From NCBI RefSeq assembly GCF_001613505.1, contig NZ_BDCM01000015.1:62001-126000 (forward strand): a stretch of DNA of 64,000 bases. The letters are read 5' to 3'. Both the position numbers and the translations under genes were made by a program. This DNA is from Nocardia mikamii NBRC 108933. GTDB taxonomy: Bacteria; Actinomycetota; Actinomycetes; Mycobacteriales; Mycobacteriaceae. Positions 7,427 through 15,114 of this stretch are shown piece after piece (position 1 is the first letter of the stretch; each line of letters begins with the position of its first letter). The notes below the pieces were generated by a model. The model did not search any database. It saw only the letters and a program-made list of their open reading frames with translations, and was not told the origin of the DNA.

Positions 7427-10099
7427 ATGTCCGAGCACCACGACTTCCCCGAATCCGAGTACCCGCCGACATCTCTGACGCCCGCACCGGAATCCGGTGA
7501 GGATCCGACGACACCACAGTCCCGCCCCGCGCCGGAACCGCCGGCTACCCAGCGGACGCCGGGGCCACGGCGAACGCCGGGGACTCGGCATCTCACGGAG
7601 CCACCGCACAGCCCGACTTCACCGCACAACCCGACGACACAGCACAACCCGACCACACAGCACAGCTCGACGACACAGCACAACCCGACGACACAACACA
7701 GCCCGAGTACGCAGCACATTCCCGGGCCACAGCGCGCCCCCGGCACTCGACGCACCCACGGGTCGCAACACATTCCGGGGACGCAACGCGCCGAGTTGTC
7801 CACGGCCGCAGCGTCGTTCACCGGACCGGACACCGCCGCCGACCTGACCGGCGCAGGCGGCCCGGACACCGCGTCGTATTCGAGCGAGCCGAGTCGCCCC
7901 ACCGGGCGAAGCGGCCGTACGGTCCGCTCGCGCCCCACCGTGCGTCGCCTCGGTGCCGGCCTCGTTCCCATTCCCACTGTGCCGCAACTCGATCCGATGG
8001 TGGCGGTGCTCGCCGATCCGGTGGTGGCGGAGGGACGACGCTACTGCTGGCGCTGCGGCCGGCCGGTCGGGCGCACCACGGCTGCGCACGCCGCCACCGC
8101 CGTCGGCATCTGCGACAACTGCGGCGCGCCGTACGATTTCCGCCCGTACCTGCGGGCCGGTGATCGCGTCGCCGGGCAGTACGAGATTCAGGGCTGTATC
8201 GCGCACGGCGGGCTCGGCTGGATCTACCTCGCGATCGACCGCAATGTCAGCGACCGCTGGGTCGTGCTGAAGGGCCTGCTGCACGGCGGGGATGCCGAGG
8301 CCCAGGCCGTCGCCGTGGCCGAACGCCAATATCTGGCCGAACTCGCCCATCCGAGCATCGTCAAGATCCACAACTTCGTCGAACATCCGGGCCCCGGCGG
8401 TTCGCCGATCGGCTACATCGTCATGGAGTACGTGGGCGGTCGCTCGCTGCGCGATCTGCTCGACACCCATCCGCGGCCGGAGCGGATGCCGGTGCCGGAA
8501 GCGATCGCCTACATCCTGGAGATCCTGCCCGCGCTGGAATACCTGCACGCGCTGGAGCTGGCCTACAACGACCTCAAACCCGACAACATCATGGTCACCG
8601 AGGACCAGGTGAAACTGATCGATCTGGGCGCGACGGCTCCGTTCGACTCCTACGGAAATCTCTACGGCACCAAGGGTTTCCAAGCGCCGGAGATCGCCGC
8701 CACCGGTCCGACCGCCGCTACCGACATCTACACCGTCGGCCGCACCCTGGCGGTGCTGACCGTGAACATCCCGATGGTCGCCGGCCGCTACACCGACGGC
8801 ATTCCGCATCCGGATGCCGAACCGGTCCTGGCTCGCTACGAATCCCTGCATCGGCTGCTGCTGACCGCGACCGATCCCGATCCGGATCGCCGGTTCCCCT
8901 CGGCCCGGGTGATGACCACCCAGCTGGCGGGTGTGCTGCGCGAAATTCTGGCCGCCGAGACCGGTACCGAACATCCGCAACTGTCGACGTTGTTCAGTCC
9001 GCCGCGCACCAGTTTCGGCACCGACGAGCTGATCGGCCAGACCGATGTCTACGCCGACGGGGTGGTCCGCGGCAAGAACCTCATCGCCCGCGATATCGCC
9101 GCCGCTCTGCCGGTACCGCTGATCGATCCGGCCGATCCGTCGGCGGCACTGCTGGCCGGGACCGCGCACTCCGAACCGGAACACGCCCTCGACGCGGTGC
9201 GGGCCGCGCGGCGGCGAGCCGAGACCGCGCCGGGTGGTGCGCCGGACAGTTTCGCCGGCGAGGCGATCCTGGCCGAGGTTCGCGTCCATCTCGATCTCGA
9301 CCAGCCGGCCGCGGCCCGCGAGCTGCTGGACAACCTGGGCGAACACGATTGGCGCACCGACTGGTTCCAGGGCCTGATCGCGCTGCACGAGCAGGACTAC
9401 GAACGCGCCTACGACAGTTTCGAGGCGGTGCTGTGCGCGCTGCCCGGTGAGATCGCGCCCAAACTCGCCATCGCCGCGACCGCGGAACTGGTTCTGCAAC
9501 AGTGGGATTCGCCCGATCCCGCGCAGTGGCGGCACTGCGCCGAGAAGTTCTACGCCACGGTGTGGCGGACCGACCGCGGCGTGGTCAGCGCAGCCTTCGG
9601 GCTCGCCCGGCAACTGGCCGCCGACGGCCGGGTCGCCGCCGCGGTCGCGGCCCTGGACGACGTCCCCTCCGCCTCCCGCCACTACACCGAGGCGCGGCTG
9701 ACCGCGGTCCTGTTACTGCTCACCGCACAACCCGCCGAACCCGGTGATTCGCGTCCCGAGGACGGCGAGACCCAGCAACACGCGCACGTCGACACCGATC
9801 GGCTGGAGGAGTCCACCCTGCACGTCGCCGCGGCACGGCTGCAGGCCCTGCCCGCCACGGAACGCCGGGTCGCGCAGCTGCGGGTCCTGGTTCTCGGCAC
9901 CGCCCTGGCGTGGCTGCAGGCCGGCCACCGCCCGCAGGCGTCCGGCAGCACCCTGCTCGGGCAGCCGTTCACCGAACGCGGACTGCGCCGGGGTATCGAA
10001 TCCGGGCTGCGCGCGCTGGCCCGCACCGCCCCCGGCAGGACGCACCGGTACGCCCTGGTGGATCTGGCGAACGCGATCCGCGCCAAGAGCTGGTTCTGA
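7427..10099 (+). CDS. pknG: Serine/threonine protein kinase PknG
   Basis: A soluble eukaryotic-type kinase of 890 residues; mycobacterial PknG has about 750. The order is a Thr/Pro/His-rich N-terminal tail (about 1-200), a rubredoxin-like zinc module (CWRCG about residue 206 and CDNCG about 40 later), the kinase domain (GGLGWIYLAID, VVLKG lysine, YNDLKPDNIMV, and DLGA in place of DFG), then a TPR-rich C-terminal region. PknG phosphorylates the FHA protein GarA/OdhI and so regulates 2-oxoglutarate and glutamate metabolism. The extra length is almost all in the tail, which carries five tandem copies of a TTQH-type hexapeptide (residues 68-97). It is the last gene of the operon and is 7 nt from the end of convergent ackA. 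Confidence 0.95.
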   Translation: MSEHHDFPESEYPPTSLTPAPESGEDPTTPQSRPAPEPPATQRTPGPRRTPGTRHLTEPPHSPTSPHNPTTQHNPTTQHSSTTQHNPTTQHSPSTQHIPGPQRAPGTRRTHGSQHIPGTQRAELSTAAASFTGPDTAADLTGAGGPDTASYSSEPSRPTGRSGRTVRSRPTVRRLGAGLVPIPTVPQLDPMVAVLADPVVAEGRRYCWRCGRPVGRTTAAHAATAVGICDNCGAPYDFRPYLRAGDRVAGQYEIQGCIAHGGLGWIYLAIDRNVSDRWVVLKGLLHGGDAEAQAVAVAERQYLAELAHPSIVKIHNFVEHPGPGGSPIGYIVMEYVGGRSLRDLLDTHPRPERMPVPEAIAYILEILPALEYLHALELAYNDLKPDNIMVTEDQVKLIDLGATAPFDSYGNLYGTKGFQAPEIAATGPTAATDIYTVGRTLAVLTVNIPMVAGRYTDGIPHPDAEPVLARYESLHRLLLTATDPDPDRRFPSARVMTTQLAGVLREILAAETGTEHPQLSTLFSPPRTSFGTDELIGQTDVYADGVVRGKNLIARDIAAALPVPLIDPADPSAALLAGTAHSEPEHALDAVRAARRRAETAPGGAPDSFAGEAILAEVRVHLDLDQPAAARELLDNLGEHDWRTDWFQGLIALHEQDYERAYDSFEAVLCALPGEIAPKLAIAATAELVLQQWDSPDPAQWRHCAEKFYATVWRTDRGVVSAAFGLARQLAADGRVAAAVAALDDVPSASRHYTEARLTAVLLLLTAQPAEPGDSRPEDGETQQHAHVDTDRLEESTLHVAAARLQALPATERRVAQLRVLVLGTALAWLQAGHRPQASGSTLLGQPFTERGLRRGIESGLRALARTAPGRTHRYALVDLANAIRAKSWF
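7628..7717 (+). repeat. Five 18-bp tandem repeats within pknG
   Basis: Five in-frame 18-bp units encode NPTTQH, NPTTQH, SSTTQH, NPTTQH and SPSTQH. A degenerate unit precedes them. Differences are mostly third-position changes, so the array is not brand new, but the copy number could still vary between strains. Confidence 0.85.
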
Positions 10100-10106
10100 A
10101 CCCGGT

Positions 10107-11303
10107 TCAGCCTACGAGAGCTGCGGCCGCCCGGGCGATGGCCAATTCCTCGTCGGTCGGCACCACCAGCACGGCCACCTCCGCGCCCGGCGGCGAAATG
10201 TGGCGCGCCGCACGATCTTTCGCGCCATTGCGCACCGGATCCACCGCGATGCCGAAGCGTTCCAGACCGGCCAGCGCGTCGGCGCGCACCTGCGCGTTGT
10301 TCTCCCCCACCCCGGCAGTGAAGGTGATCGCGTCGACCCGGCCCAGATCCACCAGATAGGCGCCGATGTAATGGCGCAACCTATGCACATAGACGTCATA
10401 GGCCAGCCGCGCCGCGGCATCCCCGGAATCGATCAGGTCGAACAGCTGCCGGAAGTCGTTGACCCCGGAGAGCCCCTTGATACCGGAGCGTCGGTTGAGC
10501 AGTTCATCGATGCCGTCGATGTCCAGCCCCGCGGTCCGCGCCAGATGCAGCGGAATGCCCGGGTCGATATCGCCGGATCGGGTGCCCATGACCAACCCCT
10601 CCAGCGGCGTCAGTCCCATGCTGGTGTCGACGGCCCGGCCGCCGCGAATCGCCGACGCCGAGGCGCCGTTACCCAGATGCAGGACGATCTGGTTGTGCGT
10701 GGCCGGGTCGCCGCCGAGCAGTTCCGACACCCGACCGGACACGTACTCGTGCGAGGTGCCGTGGAACCCGTAGCGCCGCACGCCGTGCGCGGCGGCGACC
10801 GTCACGTCGATGGCGTAGGTCTTCGCGGCGTCGGGCAGTCCGTGGAAGAAGGCGGTGTCGAACACCGCGACCTGCGGGATATCGGGCAGCAGGTCGCGCG
10901 CGGAGCGGATGCCGGTGACGTTGGCCGGATTGTGCAGCGGCGCCAGGGTGGAGAGCTTGTCGATGGATTCCACCACGGCATCGGTGATCAGGGTCGGTTC
11001 GTAGAAGATCTCGCCGCCGTGCACGACCCGATGGCCGACCGCGGAGAGGCCCTCTCCGCTCAGATCGTGACCACTGCGGGCGAACAGGTCGAACACCACC
11101 CGTAGCCCGGCGGCGTGATCGGCGATCGGGCCGGTGTGCTCGAATTTCTTTCCGTCACTGTGATGTTCGACGGTCACCTCGTCCTCGGGCACCGGTTCCC
11201 CGATGCGCGACACCAACCCCGATGCCGACACATTCGCCGAAACCGGATCCAGCAGTTGATATTTGATCGACGACGACCCCGAATTGATCACCAATACCTG
11301 CAT
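10107..11303 (-). CDS. ackA: Acetate kinase
   Basis: AckA interconverts acetyl phosphate plus ADP with acetate plus ATP. It has 398 residues, the usual length. Motifs are VLVINSGSSSIKYQLLD at the N terminus, VGHRVVHGG, FDTAFFHGLP, RYGFHGTSHEYVS, HLGNGASASAIRGG, DTSMGLTPLEGLVMGTRSGDIDP and FTAGVGENNAQVR. Start ATG 11303 begins the conserved N terminus directly. It lies 67 nt downstream of pta on the same strand, so the two form the usual acetate pathway pair. Confidence 0.96.
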   Translation of the reverse strand: MQVLVINSGSSSIKYQLLDPVSANVSASGLVSRIGEPVPEDEVTVEHHSDGKKFEHTGPIADHAAGLRVVFDLFARSGHDLSGEGLSAVGHRVVHGGEIFYEPTLITDAVVESIDKLSTLAPLHNPANVTGIRSARDLLPDIPQVAVFDTAFFHGLPDAAKTYAIDVTVAAAHGVRRYGFHGTSHEYVSGRVSELLGGDPATHNQIVLHLGNGASASAIRGGRAVDTSMGLTPLEGLVMGTRSGDIDPGIPLHLARTAGLDIDGIDELLNRRSGIKGLSGVNDFRQLFDLIDSGDAAARLAYDVYVHRLRHYIGAYLVDLGRVDAITFTAGVGENNAQVRADALAGLERFGIAVDPVRNGAKDRAARHISPPGAEVAVLVVPTDEELAIARAAAALVG

Positions 11304-11370
11304 CAGCCCTCCTGTGTCCTGCGGGACACCCGCACCCGGTCGGCACAGCGAGCCGCTGCGCGATTGTCAC

Positions 11371-13452
11371 TCACCGTGCCTCCTGCTGCTGCGCCTGGAT
11401 CGCCGTGATCGCCACGGTGTTCACGATGTCGGCGACCAGTGCTCCGCGCGACAGGTCGTTGACCGGTTTGCGCAATCCCTGCAGCACCGGCCCGATCGCC
11501 ACCGCCCCCGCACTGCGCTGCACGGCCTTGTAGGTGTTGTTCCCGGTGTTGAGGTCCGGGAAGATGAACACCGTCGCGCGCCCGGCGACATCGGAATGCG
11601 GCAGTTTGGTGCTCGCGACCGTCGGTTCGATCGCGGCGTCGTACTGGATCGGCCCCTCCACCGGCAGGTGCGGCGCCCGCTGATGCACCAGTTCGGTTGC
11701 GGCCCTGACCTTGTCGACGTCGGCGCCGGATCCGGATTCGCCCGTCGAATACGACAGCATCGCCACCCGCGGTTCGATCCCGAACTGCTGCGCGGTGCGG
11801 GCGGAGGAGATCGCGATATCGGAGAGCTGTTCGGAGGTCGGATCCGGCACCACCGCGCAGTCGCCGTAGGCCAGCACGCGGTCGGCCAGGCACATCAGGA
11901 AGACACTCGACACCGTCGAGACGCCGGGTTCGGTCTTGATGATCTCGAACGAGGGCCGGATCGTATGCGCGGTGGTGTGCGCGGCACCGGAGACCATGCC
12001 GTCGGCGATGCCCCGATACACCATCATGGTGCCGAAATACGAGATGTCGGCCATGAATTCGCGGGCCCGCTCGACCGTCATCCCCTTGTGCGCGCGCAGC
12101 CGCGCGAATTCCTCGGCGAACTCCGCGCGCAGCTCGCTGGTGCGCGGATCGAGCACCTGGGCGGCGTCGATGTCGACACCGAGTTCGGCCGCGCGGGCGC
12201 GCACGGTGGCCTCGTCACCGAGGATGGTCAGCTCCGCGATCTTGCGTTGCAGCACGCGCCCGGCAGCCCGCAGGATGCGATCGTCGTCGCCCTCGGGCAA
12301 CACGATCCGGCGCGGATCCGCGCGAGCCCGTTCCACCAGCTGATATTCGAACATCTGCGGCGTGACCACCGAGGGCACCGGAACTTCGATGAGATCCAAC
12401 AGCTTCCGGCTGTCCACCCGCTGTTCCATCAGCGCCAGCGCGGTATCGATCTTGCGCATACTGCTGAGCGAGACCCGTCCGCGGGTGTGCGCGGCGGCGC
12501 TGGCGGTGTCGAATGTGCCCAGCTGCGTGGTGAGAATGGGCAGTTTCGGCTTGAGGCCCGCCATCAGGCGCGCGATCGCCGGATCCGGCAACATCCCACC
12601 GTTCATGATGATGCCCGACAACGACGGAAAGCCCTCCGCCTCGTGGGCGTTCACCAGCGACAGCAGGACGTCGGAACGGTCACCCGGCACGATCACCGCG
12701 ACGCCGTCGCTGAGCCGCTCGAGAATGTGCTCGGCGGTCATCCCGCCGACCATCACCTTCAGCGCCTCACGCTGCAGCAGTTCCGGATCGCCCGAATAGA
12801 CGGTGCCGTCGATGGCCTCGCACAGTTCGTTCATGGTCGGCGCGGTGAGCAGCGGCACCTCCGGCATCGTCCACGACGGGCAGGGCAGCACACCCATCGC
12901 GTCCCGCACGTCTTCGAGCCGCTCGGGATCGCAGCGGTTGACGATGATCGCCATCAGCTGGGCATGCTCGTGTTCGAGTTCCGCTTCGCAGACCCGGGCG
13001 ACCTGCACGACGTCCTCGGGGCTGCGCCCGGCCCCGCGCAGCACCAGCAGCACCGGCGCGCCGAGGTTGACCGCGATCCGGGCGTTGTAGCGCAGTTCGC
13101 TCGGCCCAGCGACATCGGTGTAGTCGCTGCCGACCACCACCACGGCGTCGCAGACCTTGGCGACCTCGTGGAACCGCATCACGATCTCGCTGATCGCGGC
13201 GTCGGGATCGGCGTGTACCTGCTCGTAGGTGACCCCGACCGCCTGCTCGTAGTCGATATCGGCGGTGCAGTGTTCGAGCAGCAGCTCGAGAATGTAGTCA
13301 CGGCCGCGGTTGGACCGGGTGATCGGCCGGAAGACTCCCACCCGCGGCGTCGTCGCCGAGAGCATCTGCAGCATGCCCAGCGCCACGGTGGATTTGCCGG
13401 TGTCACCTTCCAGTGACGCGATGTACACGGTGGACGGTGCGGGTTCGGCCAT
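11371..13452 (-). CDS. pta: Phosphate acetyltransferase (long form)
   Basis: Pta converts acetyl-CoA and phosphate to acetyl phosphate. This is the long form, 693 residues: an N-terminal P-loop, BioD-like domain (YIASLEGDTGKSTVALG), a middle DRTGG-type domain (about 215-330), and the catalytic PTA_PTB domain (about 365-690) with RIVLPEGDDDRILRAA and VFIFPDLNTGNNTYK. I chose ATG 13452 (MAEPAPSTVY); a reading to 13677 adds 75 low-complexity residues. It is upstream of and co-directional with ackA. Confidence 0.95.
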   Translation of the reverse strand: MAEPAPSTVYIASLEGDTGKSTVALGMLQMLSATTPRVGVFRPITRSNRGRDYILELLLEHCTADIDYEQAVGVTYEQVHADPDAAISEIVMRFHEVAKVCDAVVVVGSDYTDVAGPSELRYNARIAVNLGAPVLLVLRGAGRSPEDVVQVARVCEAELEHEHAQLMAIIVNRCDPERLEDVRDAMGVLPCPSWTMPEVPLLTAPTMNELCEAIDGTVYSGDPELLQREALKVMVGGMTAEHILERLSDGVAVIVPGDRSDVLLSLVNAHEAEGFPSLSGIIMNGGMLPDPAIARLMAGLKPKLPILTTQLGTFDTASAAAHTRGRVSLSSMRKIDTALALMEQRVDSRKLLDLIEVPVPSVVTPQMFEYQLVERARADPRRIVLPEGDDDRILRAAGRVLQRKIAELTILGDEATVRARAAELGVDIDAAQVLDPRTSELRAEFAEEFARLRAHKGMTVERAREFMADISYFGTMMVYRGIADGMVSGAAHTTAHTIRPSFEIIKTEPGVSTVSSVFLMCLADRVLAYGDCAVVPDPTSEQLSDIAISSARTAQQFGIEPRVAMLSYSTGESGSGADVDKVRAATELVHQRAPHLPVEGPIQYDAAIEPTVASTKLPHSDVAGRATVFIFPDLNTGNNTYKAVQRSAGAVAIGPVLQGLRKPVNDLSRGALVADIVNTVAITAIQAQQQEAR

Positions 13453-13736
13453 GGCCCCGAGCTTAGTGAGCGGGGACCGGCCCGCGGTCGCCCCCACGGA
13501 CGCTGCCGGTGAAATCACATCCTGGGCGGCTACCAGGCTCACCGCCGGTCGCGTGCGCGAGCCGTCGCCCGGCGACCGCGGTCTCGTGCCGCCGGCTGGT
13601 TGTGGCCCGGAGACGCCGAGGTCACCCGCGGTGGGCGACGGAGTCTCGCTGTGGCGCGGCCGGACAGATCGCCGCAATGAGCGTTTCGGACATGCCCCTG
13701 CGCTTATCGGCCATTCAGCGGCTCACGATCCGCCCA

Positions 13737-13742
13737 TAATCT
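13737..13742 (+). promoter_or_regulatory. -10 hexamer for the leaderless LLM oxidoreductase gene
   Basis: TAATCT (TANNNT) lies 6 nt before the ATG at 13749 and there is no Shine-Dalgarno sequence, so the mRNA probably starts at or next to the start codon. The other 280 nt of the gap back to pta show nothing I recognise. Confidence 0.5.
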
Positions 13743-13748
13743 GTCATC

Positions 13749-14549
13749 ATGCGACTCGGAACCTTCCTCCCCACCTCCACCCCCGATCCCCAGCGGCCGA
13801 TCCTCGGCGATATCGGCGCCGCGGCGCGGTTCGCCGAGGAGGTCGGCCTCGATTCGGTGTGGTCGACCGACCACCTCGTCGCCAGCGCGCCGATTCTGGA
13901 GAGTTCGGTGACGCTGGCGACCGCGGCCGCGGTGACCGAACGGATTCACATCGGCTACGGCGTGCTGCTGCTCGCCCTGCGCCCGGCCGCGTGGGCGGCC
14001 AAACAGGTGAGCGCACTGCAGTACGTCTCCGGGGATCGGCTGCTGCTGGGCGTCGGCACGGGCAATCCCGCCCACGGCGATATCGGCTGGCGAGCGGCCG
14101 GGTTGCCGTTCGCCGACCGGGGCCGGCGCACCGACGAGAATCTGCGCGTGCTGCCCGATCTGATCGCCGGCCGGCCCGCCGTGCTGCCGGACGGCACCGA
14201 GGTCACGCTCTCCCCCGGCGCGACGGTTCCGCCGATTCTGGTGGCCGGCGACGGAACGCGCGCCCGGCGCCGTGCGGCCGAATTCGCCGACGGATGGCTC
14301 GCGATCGGGCTCGCGCCGCAGGATATCGCCACCGCCACAAAGGAATTGACCGAGTTCGCCGCGACGTTCGGGCGCAGCGCACCCACCGTCTCCGTCGTCA
14401 CGCCGTTGCCCGCCGACCTCGGCGAAGCCCGGGAATTGTTCGACGCCTACGCCGAGGCGGGCGTCGATCACCTGCTCACCGCACCGCGTGACGGTGACTG
14501 GCGGAAGGGATACGAATTCGTCGCCGCGGTCCGCGGCGGTGGACGATAG
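13749..14549 (+). CDS. LLM-class flavin/F420-dependent oxidoreductase
   Basis: A 266-residue luciferase-like monooxygenase fold protein: MRLGTFLPTSTP, LDSVWSTDHLV, IHIGYGVLLLALRPAAWAAKQ, GDRLLLGVGTGN, and the C-terminal AEAGVDHLL. Enzymes of this class use FMNH2 or reduced F420. A gene for F420-dependent glucose-6-phosphate dehydrogenase 3 kb away makes F420 plausible, but this is inference. It is slightly shorter than the 280-340 residue norm. The substrate is unknown. Confidence 0.8.
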   Translation: MRLGTFLPTSTPDPQRPILGDIGAAARFAEEVGLDSVWSTDHLVASAPILESSVTLATAAAVTERIHIGYGVLLLALRPAAWAAKQVSALQYVSGDRLLLGVGTGNPAHGDIGWRAAGLPFADRGRRTDENLRVLPDLIAGRPAVLPDGTEVTLSPGATVPPILVAGDGTRARRRAAEFADGWLAIGLAPQDIATATKELTEFAATFGRSAPTVSVVTPLPADLGEARELFDAYAEAGVDHLLTAPRDGDWRKGYEFVAAVRGGGR

Positions 14550-14585
14550 CGCTGCCACTGGCACCCGCGTCTCCGGCGAGAGCCT

Positions 14586-14591
14586 TAGGAT
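14586..14591 (+). promoter_or_regulatory. -10 hexamer for the Ddn-like gene
   Basis: TAGGAT lies 8 nt before the ATG at 14600, with no ribosome-binding site between, pointing to a leaderless message. Confidence 0.4.
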
Positions 14592-14599
14592 CACTGTCC

Positions 14600-15109
14600 A
14601 TGACGGCACAGTTTCCGGATCGGCAATGGGGTTCGCGGACCGGTCTGCTCGGACGTACCGCGAGCGCGTTCGCCGCGACGAAATTCGGTTCACTCGTGGT
14701 CCGCACCCTCACGCCGCTGGATCGGAAAGTGTTGCAGCGCACCGGCGCTCGCTACACCGTGCTCGGCCCGATCGGCGCGCCGATCGTCCTGCTCACCACC
14801 ATCGGCCGTGCCTCCGGGCAGCCGCGCACCTCACCGCTGCTGTACGTCCACGACGGCGACACGCTGTACGTGATCGGCAGCAACTTCGGTCAGGCCCGCC
14901 ATCCCGCGTGGACCGCCAACCTGCTGGCACATCCCGAGGCGACGATAACTCTTGCGGGACAGAGCATTCCGGTGCACGCACAGCTGGTCGAGGATCCGGT
15001 CCGGAAACAGCGGATCTTCGACCGGTTCGTGGAGACGACCGAGGCCTATGCCGCCTACCGCAGCCGGACGACGCGTGATCTGCGCCTGTTCGCCCTGACC
15101 AAGGCGTGA
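14600..15109 (+). CDS. Deazaflavin (F420H2)-dependent nitroreductase family protein, Ddn-like
   Basis: A 169-residue split beta-barrel protein of the Ddn family: VLGPIGAPIVLLTTIGRASGQPRTSPLLYVHDGDTLYVIG with the GRASG.PR F420-phosphate-binding pattern, then SNFGQARHPAWTANLLAHPEATI. Members use F420H2 to reduce quinones or nitro compounds and protect from oxidative stress. It follows another F420-type gene on the same strand and converges on the Ser/Thr kinase gene with a 5-nt gap. The substrate cannot be assigned. Confidence 0.88.
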   Translation: MTAQFPDRQWGSRTGLLGRTASAFAATKFGSLVVRTLTPLDRKVLQRTGARYTVLGPIGAPIVLLTTIGRASGQPRTSPLLYVHDGDTLYVIGSNFGQARHPAWTANLLAHPEATITLAGQSIPVHAQLVEDPVRKQRIFDRFVETTEAYAAYRSRTTRDLRLFALTKA

Positions 15110-15114
15110 GGGTT

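Noticed and set aside
7619..9682. A 687-codon open frame antisense to pknG
   Set aside because: Shadow frame of a high-GC gene; pknG has clear kinase motifs and the antisense product has none.
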